Positions 1-7,307 of a stretch of 10,579 nucleotides of DNA are shown here, piece by piece. The stretch covers positions 1 through 10,579 of the forward strand of contig CAZFLA010000126.1 of NCBI GenBank assembly GCA_964519405.1, read 5' to 3'. Position 1 is the first letter of the stretch; each line of letters starts with the position of its first letter. The position numbers and the translations under genes were made by a program. This DNA is from G963677485 sp964519405 (GTDB taxonomy: Bacteria > Armatimonadota > HRBIN16). A model generated the notes under the pieces. It was not told where the DNA came from, did not search any database, and was given only the letters and a program-made list of their open reading frames with translations.

Positions 1-368
1 AAGTCCCCCATCTGCTTGAGCTGCGAAATGACCGGCTTAAAGTCAAGGTAGTCGGGATCTGGCCATGGGTAGTTTGCGACCTCATCCACATCCTCGCAGT
101 CAGCAAACCACGGTATCACACGCCCGTCTTCGGTCTGTTTGGTAAACACAAGCATCGGAAGACCTTCAGGGTGGTTGTATCCGCCTGTTTCTGCTTGCAC
201 CCAGCGAAGGTCATCGCCAAGCCGCAGGCGGAGTTGCTCTTTGGTGTCACAGCCAAAATACTTAAGGTATAGCGGCCAGGTTTCTGCGTGAGGTTCACCC
301 AACCAAAACCCCATGCGATCTGCTGGTTCACCTGCCAGAATTGCTTTAATGCGTTCCCTGCTTGTCAT
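1..368 (-). CDS. URO-D family protein, N-terminal part (runs off left edge)
   Basis: The first 122 residues are visible, starting MTSRERIKAILAGEPADRMG. This opening, with 'TSRERIKAIL' followed by a 'PADR' turn, is typical of uroporphyrinogen decarboxylase-superfamily proteins (PF01208). That family includes heme-pathway HemE and many corrinoid-dependent methyltransferase relatives. The divergent tail (WLGEPHAETWPLYLKYFG, later PWPDPDYLDF) fits the broad 'URO-D domain protein' group found beside carbohydrate genes rather than true HemE. This is my recollection of the family, not a search result. The start at 368 is supported by GAGGG seven bases upstream on the minus strand. The gene lies 27 bases after the stop of the beta-helix gene, so the two are probably co-transcribed. 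No signal peptide is seen, so it should be cytoplasmic. The catalytic C-terminal part lies outside the window, and the substrate is unknown. Confidence 0.8.
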   Translation of the reverse strand, partial: MTSRERIKAILAGEPADRMGFWLGEPHAETWPLYLKYFGCDTKEQLRLRLGDDLRWVQAETGGYNHPEGLPMLVFTKQTEDGRVIPWFADCEDVDEVANYPWPDPDYLDFKPVISQLKQMGD

Positions 369-395
369 AATGTTACCCTCGATGATCGCTGTGTT

Positions 396-2855
396 TTAGT
401 ACCCATATACGTTGAAACTAGATATCCGAATGATGCCGTCTGCGCCAGGTTTCGTCACCTTAAGGCGCACATATCTTGCTGTGACCGGCGTAACCGGACA
501 GTCTGCCCACGAATAGGCATTTGTCTGCTGCTCCCCGCCGGGGCGGACGCTGACCGTTTCGGATTTGGTGTAGTTCCGACCATCCATGCTGATCCACAGT
601 TCAGCTTCCTCGGCATTCTGCTTCAGATCGCTAAACAGGCCTGCGTTGACTAATCCAAAACCGGTGATGGTACGCATTTGCTCCAGATCCACATCCAGAT
701 CACTACCCGCTGGTGCTTGCCAATAGCTGCGAAGGTCGCGGTCCACAGCCTTTGCTGGTTCATGACCATTGCTGCTTCTGCTGGACGACGCCACCCGTCC
801 GGTGGTCAGCGATGTCTCCTCATGGAATACCACTTGCTGAGGTGTAAAGCCGTAAGGGTGGTTGATACCAGATTGCTGCACGGTCTTTGCGTAAACATTC
901 AACGGACCTTTGAATCCGGGAGCAACCTCCAACCAGTTGTATTTGCCCTCACCGGAACCGGAGCAGAAATAGCCGATCAGGTTGATATTGCGTCCGGCAT
1001 TCGCCAGTATGTTATACCGATGCCCCACATCATGCATACTCAGCCAGAAGGAAGAGTCAGTGCAGCCCGCACCGGTTTTGCTGCTGAACTCAAAGTGTGT
1101 CAGCGGTAAAAAGCTCACCAACCCCCAGCCGTTTTCGATGCTGCAATCACCAAATTGGTAACAAACCAAGTGTGTTTTAATGAAATCCATCAAAGCAGTG
1201 TTAAGCTCAGGTGTCTTGACCGCGGCATATCGCCCAGATTCTGCGAAGGGGCCTACAGAAAATGCGATACGCTCCAGATGGCCATTTTTGGAGTTACTGC
1301 CGACTGTAATGCCCTTATACAGAGCGGTGGCCCACATGCCCCGAACCAGATGGTTATCACACCGCTTGGCGGCAAAGTCGACACCGTAACAAGAGTTTAA
1401 CAAGTCAACATTCATAATCCATATGTTCGCCCCGTTGCCCCTTATGGTGTATGGGTAGGATACCAGCTTGGTCACATCAATCGACTGTTCAGGGTGTGAG
1501 ATTGTCAGCCCGCGGATACCAGATCTCGGTTGAAGTGTAATAAACGCCGTGTCTGTCTCTGGCTTTATCGAGCCCTTACCGCAGTATACTTCCAGAGCGC
1601 AGCCCTCTTTGAACGCCCTCATCTTGCCCGCTCCATATGGACCGCGGAGCTCTACACCAGTTGGGACGACCAGCGGTGAAGTGATTCGGTAGTGTCCCTG
1701 CGGCAGATAGACAGTGCCGCCACCATATTTAGCAGCTGCCGACAGCGCTTTCTTGACCGCATTGGTGTCATCGGCGATGCCGTCACCCTGTGCGTTGTAA
1801 GGCGCACGAGTGACATCGAAGAAGGACTTCGCGTCTACTCTAGCCGGCACCGGAGTCTTTGGAAACTCGTATCGCCGATTTGCAGCGTCGGGCACATTAT
1901 CCACATTCGCGTAGCGCATGTAGTAATACCACGGCGCCCAGCCCTGTTCATCACGCGCTCCCATAAAGTCCATCGCCACGCCGCCGTAACCAAACACGGG
2001 GTGCGGGTATTTCGGGTTCTTCGCCATACGGATAGCTGTTTGGGCAGCATCCGCGCTAAAGCCGTCGATGGCTAACGCGTCGAGCCGCTGAAGTTCCAGC
2101 CCCACGAGATGCTGTCTTGTGTAAGCCTCAACATCGGCGGTCTGCGCAGCGGTCAAAGGTGATCCGCCAATCAGCCTGGCGGCTTCATTCCAGTAGTGAC
2201 TAGAGAAATGAATGTCGCGCATCCACGAAAACTCTTGTGATTCGGGTGCTAATACCCCTCTGGCGAGTGCCGTTCCATATATGTTGGACAGAAAACTGGC
2301 GTTCATCGATTTTTGGTCAATGGCGAAGTATGAGTTGCATAGCGTCAGGTTCTGCAGAGTAGACATGAACGATGATATTGTGGGCGGGTAAGGGTGGATG
2401 TCATCAGCCATCTGCTCAGGGTAGTAGATGGTAAGGTTCATCACTGCGGTTTCAGAACTAGCAGCAACTAGTAATGCATCACCCTCAGCGTTATCTCTGC
2501 CGCCATATGCCAGCAAGATGGTTCCCTTGCCGATACCACCCTTATCGGGATGCAGCCACTCGCCGACTAATGCCGTGGTATACCCAAGCTTCAAGCTGCC
2601 GTTGATGCGGTACCGACCCGATGGTAGGAACACAACCCCGCCGCCCATCGCTGCCACATCGTCCAAAGCTTTTTGTATTGCCTGGGTGGCATCTTTATGG
2701 CCGGTGTTATCCGCCTGGTATGGGGAATGAGTAGCCACTGCGGAGGCGACGATGGTGGATCCGCCTGTATAGATAAACGTGGGTTTCAGACGTGACGCTG
2801 CATTTGCTGCACCCGTTAGGGTGATGATCATCAATAGCATGAAGAGCTTACTCAT
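396..2855 (-). CDS. Secreted double pectate-lyase-like beta-helix protein with C-terminal F5/8 type C domain
   Basis: This 819-residue protein begins with a clear signal peptide (MSKLFMLLMIITLTGAANA, likely cut near residue 19-20). I chose the start at 2855 because it gives this signal peptide and has GGAG ten bases upstream. An in-frame ATG at 2906 would add 17 residues ahead of the signal. Two pectate_lyase_3-type right-handed beta-helix openings are visible. One is near residues 53-100 (DATQAIQKALDDVAAMGGG, FLPSGRYRI, GE) and one near 356-405 (QGDGIADDTNAVKKAL, GGGTVYLPQGHYRI, ELRG). Tandem helices of this kind occur in GH55-like glucanases and in other polysaccharide lyases or hydrolases. 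Residues about 683-818 resemble an F5/8 type C (discoidin) carbohydrate-binding domain (AVDRDLRSYWQAP, ELWISMDGRNY, ARYVRLKV). The likely role is binding or cleaving a polysaccharide outside the cytoplasm. I cannot assign catalytic residues or substrate, and a structural, non-catalytic role is possible. It sits between the epimerase-like gene and the URO-D gene. Confidence 0.88.
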   Translation of the reverse strand: MSKLFMLLMIITLTGAANAASRLKPTFIYTGGSTIVASAVATHSPYQADNTGHKDATQAIQKALDDVAAMGGGVVFLPSGRYRINGSLKLGYTTALVGEWLHPDKGGIGKGTILLAYGGRDNAEGDALLVAASSETAVMNLTIYYPEQMADDIHPYPPTISSFMSTLQNLTLCNSYFAIDQKSMNASFLSNIYGTALARGVLAPESQEFSWMRDIHFSSHYWNEAARLIGGSPLTAAQTADVEAYTRQHLVGLELQRLDALAIDGFSADAAQTAIRMAKNPKYPHPVFGYGGVAMDFMGARDEQGWAPWYYYMRYANVDNVPDAANRRYEFPKTPVPARVDAKSFFDVTRAPYNAQGDGIADDTNAVKKALSAAAKYGGGTVYLPQGHYRITSPLVVPTGVELRGPYGAGKMRAFKEGCALEVYCGKGSIKPETDTAFITLQPRSGIRGLTISHPEQSIDVTKLVSYPYTIRGNGANIWIMNVDLLNSCYGVDFAAKRCDNHLVRGMWATALYKGITVGSNSKNGHLERIAFSVGPFAESGRYAAVKTPELNTALMDFIKTHLVCYQFGDCSIENGWGLVSFLPLTHFEFSSKTGAGCTDSSFWLSMHDVGHRYNILANAGRNINLIGYFCSGSGEGKYNWLEVAPGFKGPLNVYAKTVQQSGINHPYGFTPQQVVFHEETSLTTGRVASSSRSSNGHEPAKAVDRDLRSYWQAPAGSDLDVDLEQMRTITGFGLVNAGLFSDLKQNAEEAELWISMDGRNYTKSETVSVRPGGEQQTNAYSWADCPVTPVTARYVRLKVTKPGADGIIRISSFNVYGY

Positions 2856-2887
2856 GTCGCACGATCTCCAGGTGGATGATGCAAAGA

Positions 2888-2930
2888 AGGTGAGGCTGTC
2901 AGCCATTAATTGGCGTGACCCGCCTCACCT
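2888..2930 (-). terminator. Intergenic hairpin, candidate terminator after the epimerase-like gene
   Basis: A 9-bp perfect outer stem (AGGTGAGGC at 2888-2896 with GCCTCACCT at 2922-2930) encloses a 4-bp stem (2898-2901/2916-2919) and a further 4-bp stem (2902-2905/2911-2914) closing a 5-base loop. That gives about 17 paired positions. It starts 24 bases downstream of the epimerase-like stop on the minus strand and is followed there by TTCTTTGC, a weak T-tract. An intrinsic or partial terminator, or an mRNA-processing or stabilising stem that sets different expression of the two genes, are both plausible. Confidence 0.5.
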
Positions 2931-2954
2931 GTTTATCATTAGGTTCTATGCAAT

Positions 2955-3905
2955 CTATGCGAGGCTTCGCACATACTCCTCGCGTTCATACCAGCAGCGA
3001 GCCGTGTCAGCAACCAGTTTATCCAACACAGGGATATTGGGCCGACCATACATAGCGGGATATGGATCGCCGCCGGGACCTAGCGGTTCAGGTGTGCAGT
3101 AACACCACTCGTTGTTATAACCAATAAGGTATAGCGCCATTATCAGCGTATCAACATCAAGAGATCCATCACCTAGTGCACAGCGGTTTGTGTCAGCCAG
3201 ATGCAGGTTTGTCAACATCGAACCTGAGCTAACGATCGCCTCGGGGATGTGGCTCTCCTCCACCAGCATGTGGTAGACATCGCCATTAATATGCTGCACG
3301 CCGGGGTGGTTCACCCGTCGAATATAGTCTTTGGCAGCCGCAAAAGTATGGATAATACTCGTTTCGGCTGAGCGTATCGGCTCAATAGCAGCACGAATGC
3401 CAGCTTGACTAAATACGTCAGCAACTAGCGACAATGTCTCAACCGACCGATCGACTTCCATATCGTCGATCACCGCAGGTCGTCCCACGGCAGCAGGCAC
3501 AATCAAAATATACTTTGCATGCATCTCATATGCCAGATCCACATTACGCCGAATGTAGTCTATAGCAGTTTGTCGAATGGTCGGCACATTGCTAGCCATA
3601 TCGCAGACTGGGCTGAACATACCGCAGATACCAGCAGCAGTCACCCCGTAGTCGTCCAGGATCATCTGTGTTTCGGCAGCCTGATAACCTAAGTCAGCGC
3701 CATACCGGTTACCATGAAGTTCAATAAACTTGATGTTGTTTTTGGCCAACCGCTTAACGGAGACCTCCAACTTCTCCATACCGAAGCCCCAGTTGCTCCA
3801 CGAAAGATTGAGTTTCGCTTCAAACAGTGCAGGATTGGCCTTTTTGGCAGCAAGATACTCGTCGCGAATCTTTTGCGTTTTACGCTCGAAATTCTGAAGT
3901 GCCAT
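2955..3905 (-). CDS. Sugar phosphate isomerase/epimerase-like TIM-barrel protein
   Basis: The 316-residue product from the ATG at 3905 looks like a xylose-isomerase-like TIM barrel (AP_endonuc_2 family, PF01261), the fold of D-tagatose/D-psicose 3-epimerases and IolE/IolI-type enzymes. Strand-end motifs that would carry the metal-binding residues of this family are visible: IEPI (E175), NGDVYHM (D209), LHLADTNR (H235) and TPEPLG (E273). The Glu-Asp-His-Glu set and its spacing match what is known for ketose 3-epimerases. The likely reaction is epimerisation or isomerisation of a ketose or sugar derivative in the cytoplasm, with a divalent metal. The exact substrate is not readable. I chose the start at 3905 because AGGTGGG lies about six bases upstream. 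The longer in-frame ATG at 4001 adds a proline- and cysteine-rich stretch unlike the family and would cover the promoter. The neighbouring secreted beta-helix protein suggests it processes sugars released from a polysaccharide. Confidence 0.85.
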   Translation of the reverse strand: MALQNFERKTQKIRDEYLAAKKANPALFEAKLNLSWSNWGFGMEKLEVSVKRLAKNNIKFIELHGNRYGADLGYQAAETQMILDDYGVTAAGICGMFSPVCDMASNVPTIRQTAIDYIRRNVDLAYEMHAKYILIVPAAVGRPAVIDDMEVDRSVETLSLVADVFSQAGIRAAIEPIRSAETSIIHTFAAAKDYIRRVNHPGVQHINGDVYHMLVEESHIPEAIVSSGSMLTNLHLADTNRCALGDGSLDVDTLIMALYLIGYNNEWCYCTPEPLGPGGDPYPAMYGRPNIPVLDKLVADTARCWYEREEYVRSLA

Positions 3906-3928
3906 GTCTAACCCACCTATAGGTATAT

Positions 3929-3956
3929 GTATTAGCTTGATATCGACGCATGTCAA
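3929..3956 (-). promoter_or_regulatory. Candidate sigma70-type promoter for the minus-strand cluster
   Basis: On the minus strand a perfect TTGACA (3956-3951) is followed after 16 bases by TAATAC (3934-3929), a 3/6 match to the -10 consensus. The ATG follows 23 bases after the -10 box, with a strong AGGTGG ribosome binding site between. The -35 is convincing and the -10 is weak. Confidence 0.4.
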
Positions 3957-4136
3957 ACACGCAGGCATCATCATCACACACGCCGGTGCTGGCATCAACA
4001 CCTAACAGTATAGCGAATAGATTGGGTGACCGATAGGGATATCTGATGGAGATTCTGCATCGCTGTATGGAGATATTTTCATAGAAAGTGAATTCGGAAA
4101 AATGGGTATAAATGCGTGATATAACAGTAAAATCAC

Positions 4137-4166
4137 TGGAAACGTGCTGAAACAGAGTTGTATAAT
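4137..4166 (+). promoter_or_regulatory. Promoter of P1
   Basis: A perfect -10 hexamer TATAAT (4161-4166) lies 18 bases downstream of TGGAAA (4137-4142), a 4/6 match to the -35 consensus. The same boxes and spacing recur upstream of P2 (7264-7293) and P3 (10428-10457). P1 and P2 upstream regions differ at several other positions, so this conservation is informative. Confidence 0.65.
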
Positions 4167-4169
4167 GAT

Positions 4170-4180
4170 TTAACAGTTAA
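4170..4180. promoter_or_regulatory. TTAACAGTTAA palindrome at the P1 transcription start, candidate operator
   Basis: Two 5-base half-sites, TTAAC and GTTAA, flank one central base. The element begins three bases after the TATAAT box, so it covers the expected transcription start. A repressor bound here would block initiation. It is unchanged in the diverged P2 copy. Short AT-rich palindromes can arise by chance, so this is only a candidate. Confidence 0.35.
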
Positions 4181-4208
4181 CTCAGGCATTGAACGAAGGA
4201 GACTTCCC

Positions 4209-6134
4209 ATGCGTTATTTGTTCACCCTCGCCGTGCTGCTCTGCGCCGTTGTGCCGGCACTTGCTGCGCCAACTGCACCTGTCAACCCCATAGATTGGGT
4301 GGGACCGATGGTCGTAACGAACGCTAACTATACTGCAGTCTCAAATGACGGGCGCATACTGGCGGCTACCGACGGAACGGCCGATATCACTATTATCGAT
4401 CTTCAACAGCATCGCATCATTTCGCATTGTTTACCAACAATCTACGATAGTGCAAGCCGTGTTTACAGCTTTTTTGAACTAAATATTCCGATGATGTGCC
4501 TTAACGATGACGGTACGATTTTAGCGTTCAGTCATGGTCGCAATATTACATTGTGGAACTGTCAAACCGGAAAACTGATCACACGGCTGACGCTTGATAC
4601 AGAAGCGGTATCATATGTGTTTGTCCCAGGAACCACAAATCTCCTGATCATCACCGCCGATGGGATACTGCACACACTGGATTGTAAGTCATTTACATGG
4701 TCTAAAAGTCACTACATCGGTGGAGCCGTATACTGCCTTGTGCCGATAACAGACATCAACCGCTTGGCCGGATATACCGATGCCGACACCATTGTTTTAA
4801 TTAACCCGGATGACTATTCGTATAATACCTATTCCACCGTAGATAGTGGGCATTCGTCAAACATCATCTCAGCTTGGGGATCGTGGATAGGATACGATAA
4901 GCGTTTCACTAAATTGATTGCCTTCATGCCGTCAGGTGCTCTAGCCTACTGGAAATGGCCAAGTATGCAGCTCATCTCTAGTGATGACAGTGCACATGAT
5001 ATTTATGGCATCTCGTCAAAAGGAGCAATTGTAACTGAAGATAAAGTATTCCATCCAGTTGTCCGAGACATCAACATGAGCCTAAAACTGAGCCTTACCC
5101 CACCGGACAGTCCCATTGGATCATGTTTATGCACCTCTGGTAATTATGCAGTTATGAACTTCACCAATCATACGAGAATTGACCTTCTCAATAATAAGGT
5201 CATGAAGAGCGTGTTCCCTGACAGAGGCAGAATACTATCACCGATGACATACGTAGAAACATCGTTACACAAAGGTATAGCTAAGTACTCCCTTGAAGTG
5301 ATGCCGCACATATACTCGTCCGGCTTGCCCGATAGTCTGACAGTTTTCGCTGGTAAGTATCGGTTATATCAACAAAACGATGGCCCTCTGATGCTGGAAG
5401 TGGCATCTACAGGGAAACTGCTTGGTAAATATCCGTCAATCGAAGAAGAAACCAGCAGATGCTCTATAAGTATGAGCAACGATGCTCGTTTGGTGTCGAT
5501 ATTAAGCAACAATAGCATATCTGTGCGCCAGGTAAAAAGCACAGAATACCTAAAACTACCTGACTTTACGTCTGAAGTATTCCTTGGAGAAATGAGTCCA
5601 GATGGCCAACTGCTGGCTGTTGGCAGTTTTGATTATCCAGCTCCGCCAATTGACGACTATGGCCGAGGGTCAACAATATTCATAACCGCACCCGGCAGCA
5701 AGAAAGTAATATGCAAACTCTTTCCTCATCAGGGGTATGTGACATGTGCTCGGTTCAGCAAAGATGGCAGCCGAATAGCGACCATTGATGAAGCAAACAC
5801 CCTACGCATGTGGGACAGCAAGTCTGGGCATCTGCTGTACACCAAACCACATGCGGGTATGAATGTCTTCTATAACAGCTCCAATACTAAGTTGATCGTT
5901 TGGGCAACGGGTGATGCATTTGATCTACTAGATGCGAAGACTGGTAAATTCCTGGCACGAACGTGGAGATACCAACTCGGTAAATACGCCACTATCAGCG
6001 CTGACGGATTCTATGATGGCGACAAAGAGTCCTGCTGCTCCACCGAGTGGAGCATGGATGGTGGCCGGATCGGCACATTAGCCAAAAGCAAGCTGAAACA
6101 TCAGTCGGGTTTATGGGAGGCACTAGCCAAGTGA
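4209..6134 (+). CDS. P1: exported beta-propeller (WD40/YVTN-like) protein
   Basis: The 641-residue product starts with a textbook signal peptide (MRYLFTLAVLLCAVVPALA, cut before APTAP). The ATG at 4209 has AAGGAG seven bases upstream. An in-frame ATG at 4158 would put 17 residues ahead of the signal and overlap the promoter. The mature protein shows repeated propeller-blade signatures: residues about 44-75 (SNDGRILAATDG, ending IIDL), 97-127 (LNDDGTILAFSHGRNITLWN), and a near-canonical WD40 repeat at about 510-545 (VTCARFSKDGSRIATIDEANTLRMWD), followed by a DAFDLLDAKTGK blade. The C-terminus has an ISADGFYDGDKESCC segment (about 596-610). Such proteins usually bind partners rather than catalyse, and I cannot name a ligand. 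It overlaps the start of Q1 at GTGA, implying coupled translation. No transmembrane anchor or sorting signal is visible beyond the signal peptide, so it is probably periplasmic or secreted. Confidence 0.85.
   Translation: MRYLFTLAVLLCAVVPALAAPTAPVNPIDWVGPMVVTNANYTAVSNDGRILAATDGTADITIIDLQQHRIISHCLPTIYDSASRVYSFFELNIPMMCLNDDGTILAFSHGRNITLWNCQTGKLITRLTLDTEAVSYVFVPGTTNLLIITADGILHTLDCKSFTWSKSHYIGGAVYCLVPITDINRLAGYTDADTIVLINPDDYSYNTYSTVDSGHSSNIISAWGSWIGYDKRFTKLIAFMPSGALAYWKWPSMQLISSDDSAHDIYGISSKGAIVTEDKVFHPVVRDINMSLKLSLTPPDSPIGSCLCTSGNYAVMNFTNHTRIDLLNNKVMKSVFPDRGRILSPMTYVETSLHKGIAKYSLEVMPHIYSSGLPDSLTVFAGKYRLYQQNDGPLMLEVASTGKLLGKYPSIEEETSRCSISMSNDARLVSILSNNSISVRQVKSTEYLKLPDFTSEVFLGEMSPDGQLLAVGSFDYPAPPIDDYGRGSTIFITAPGSKKVICKLFPHQGYVTCARFSKDGSRIATIDEANTLRMWDSKSGHLLYTKPHAGMNVFYNSSNTKLIVWATGDAFDLLDAKTGKFLARTWRYQLGKYATISADGFYDGDKESCCSTEWSMDGGRIGTLAKSKLKHQSGLWEALAK
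6115..6120 (+). promoter_or_regulatory. Ribosome binding site of Q1 (decides its start)
   Basis: GGGAGG inside the end of P1 lies ten bases before the GTG at 6131 and 22 bases before the ATG at 6143. The spacing favours the GTG, which overlaps the P1 stop as GTGA. The identical site of Q2 is at 9279-9284. Confidence 0.55.
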
Positions 6135-7012
6135 ACAATAAAATGAAACATATCCTCTTTGGGGCCATCATATTAGTCATCGCTAACACTGTAGGTCACG
6201 CCGATCATAAGAACAAGCCGAAATATATAAGCCTATTTAACATGAACTACCCTGGGGCAATCGGTGCGGTTTGGGTCGACGACGGCAGTCGAATGCTGGT
6301 CTCTAGTTCTGCAGGCACCTATCTCATCGATGTTGGCAGCGGAACATCGGAGAAAAGGACAGATATACCTCAGTTTTTAGGAGCCATCCCATGCAACGAT
6401 GGTAACGCAGTGTTGCTGCAAACAAGCTCAAGTGTATGGCTGATCGACACCAAAACGTGGGTTAAACAACAGCTTGACGTTGCCTCATGTTCAACATCAA
6501 TTGAAGCCATCAACAGTGAAGGTAAGCAAGTAATCATCAATTCGCCAGCAGGAAGCAGTGTATACAACCTAGAGAACGGCACCTTATTAACTCGTATCCC
6601 TGCAAAGATGGGTTTTTCGGCCACTGATTTTATTAGTGAATCACAGAACACGTTCATCGGAGACCTGGATCACTATGGACTTGTGAAGTGGGATACGAAA
6701 AAGAACGATATGGTGGAGATCATCAAGCCATACCAATCACCGGAGATATCATTTGCCCAGGCGCTCGAAGGTTCCAACGACGAAATGCAAAGCATACACC
6801 ATCTCCGATTTGTGTGCAAACCTGATCGTAACGGCCAGGTAATGATTGACCGTAAAGAGCATACTTCACTACGATTTCCTTACCTCAAATCAGATGATTC
6901 GGTGACACCTAACGCTAGCGGTACCAGATTAATCGTGGTAAATAAAGCGAATATCTCAGTGGTCGATATCAACAGCGGGAAGACCATCTACGTGTGGAAG
7001 CAAAAGCCATAG
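6131..7012 (+). CDS. Q1: exported small beta-propeller-like protein
   Basis: From GTG 6131 the product is 293 residues; from ATG 6143 it is 289. I prefer the GTG because GGGAGG lies ten bases upstream and it overlaps the P1 stop (GTGA), the usual form of translational coupling. Either start gives the signal peptide MKHILFGAIILVIANTVGHA. The mature part has at least five blade-like segments with a 'DG/EG...VxxIDxxxG' rhythm, at about residues 43-70 (VDDGSRMLVSSSAGTYLIDVGSG), 83-107 (ending VWLIDTKT), 124-150 (INSEGKQVIINSPAGSSVYN), 166-190 (ending LVKWDTKK) and 258-284 (NASGTRLIVV, ISVVDINSGK). It lacks the C-terminal DGFYDG segment of P. I do not recognise a named family. It was probably made to act with P in the same compartment. 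Its nucleotide sequence is identical to Q2. Confidence 0.8.
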   Translation: MNNKMKHILFGAIILVIANTVGHADHKNKPKYISLFNMNYPGAIGAVWVDDGSRMLVSSSAGTYLIDVGSGTSEKRTDIPQFLGAIPCNDGNAVLLQTSSSVWLIDTKTWVKQQLDVASCSTSIEAINSEGKQVIINSPAGSSVYNLENGTLLTRIPAKMGFSATDFISESQNTFIGDLDHYGLVKWDTKKNDMVEIIKPYQSPEISFAQALEGSNDEMQSIHHLRFVCKPDRNGQVMIDRKEHTSLRFPYLKSDDSVTPNASGTRLIVVNKANISVVDINSGKTIYVWKQKP

Positions 7013-7115
7013 TTTGATCAACCAGTAATCATCATGGAGGCTTCGCACAGCCATAGTCACCTCACCAACGGCGCGGTTGCTTGGTGGAAGCAGCTTATTT
7101 GAGGTGCCTGGTATA

Positions 7116-7146
7116 CCTCCGCACCACGGAAAGTGTGGTGTGGAGG
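7116..7146 (+). terminator. Strong hairpin downstream of Q1, possible terminator or 3'-end stabiliser
   Basis: CCTCCGCACCAC (7116-7127) pairs with GTGGTGTGGAGG (7135-7146), 12 bp with one G-T wobble around a 7-base loop. It starts 104 bases after the Q1 stop. No T-tract follows on either strand, so it is not a classical intrinsic terminator. The 5' arm can also pair as GAGGT (7101-7105) with ACCTC (7115-7119), a mutually exclusive alternative. An RNA-stabilising 3' structure or an attenuator before the next P gene are other readings. Confidence 0.4.
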
Positions 7147-7263
7147 ATCCAAACAACATTGATAGAGAGACCGATACCGTTCAGCCGTATGAAGCTTTAT
7201 TACAGCTAGTTTATGGTTATTGCAGAATCCATGTACAACTGCGTGATATGACAGCAAAATCAC

Positions 7264-7293
7264 TGGAAACGTGCTGAACTAGAGTCGTATAAT
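7264..7293 (+). promoter_or_regulatory. Promoter of the second P copy
   Basis: TGGAAA (7264-7269), an 18-base spacer and TATAAT (7288-7293) match the P1 promoter exactly in boxes and spacing. The surrounding 97 bases carry roughly ten substitutions relative to P1. The broken gene therefore keeps a promoter that looks functional, which also drives Q2. Confidence 0.62.
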
Positions 7294-7296
7294 GAT

Positions 7297-7307
7297 TTAA
7301 CAGTTAA
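7297..7307. promoter_or_regulatory. TTAACAGTTAA palindrome, second copy
   Basis: Same palindrome and same position relative to TATAAT as in the P1 leader (4170-4180). It survives in a leader that has otherwise diverged. Confidence 0.35.

Larger units (their letters stand above)
3906..4208. other. Divergent intergenic region between the minus-strand cluster and P1
   Basis: These 303 bases hold the candidate minus-strand promoter (3929-3956) and the P1 promoter and leader (4137-4208). From about 4113 onward the sequence is homologous to the region upstream of the second P copy (from 7242). Upstream of 4113 I see no clear similarity to the other P upstream region. I found no RNA gene, riboswitch or clear inverted repeat between 3960 and 4112. 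Confidence 0.7.

Noticed and set aside
2961..2973. 13-mer GAGGCTTCGCACA shared with 7037-7049
   Set aside because: A shared 13-mer is expected by chance in about 10 kb. One copy lies in the end of a coding region and the other in noncoding DNA, with no flanking similarity.
4158..4208. Upstream start for P1 adding 17 residues
   Set aside because: The ATG at 4158 overlaps the promoter -10 region and would bury the signal peptide. The ATG at 4209 has a well-spaced AAGGAG.
3906..4208. CRISPR array, tRNA or riboswitch in noncoding stretches
   Set aside because: I found no short regularly spaced repeats, no cloverleaf pattern and no recognisable riboswitch core in either long intergenic region.
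5995..6189. Minus-strand frames opposite P and Q (such as 5995-6189, 6370-6657 and their copies)
   Set aside because: They lie wholly antisense to well-supported genes with signal peptides and domain patterns, and they show no start signals or recognisable protein features.
7077..7277. 66-codon frame in the Q1-P2 intergenic region, repeated at 10241-10441
   Set aside because: It starts with TTG, has no ribosome binding site, crosses the 12-bp hairpin and runs into the P promoter. Its repetition only reflects the recent duplication.
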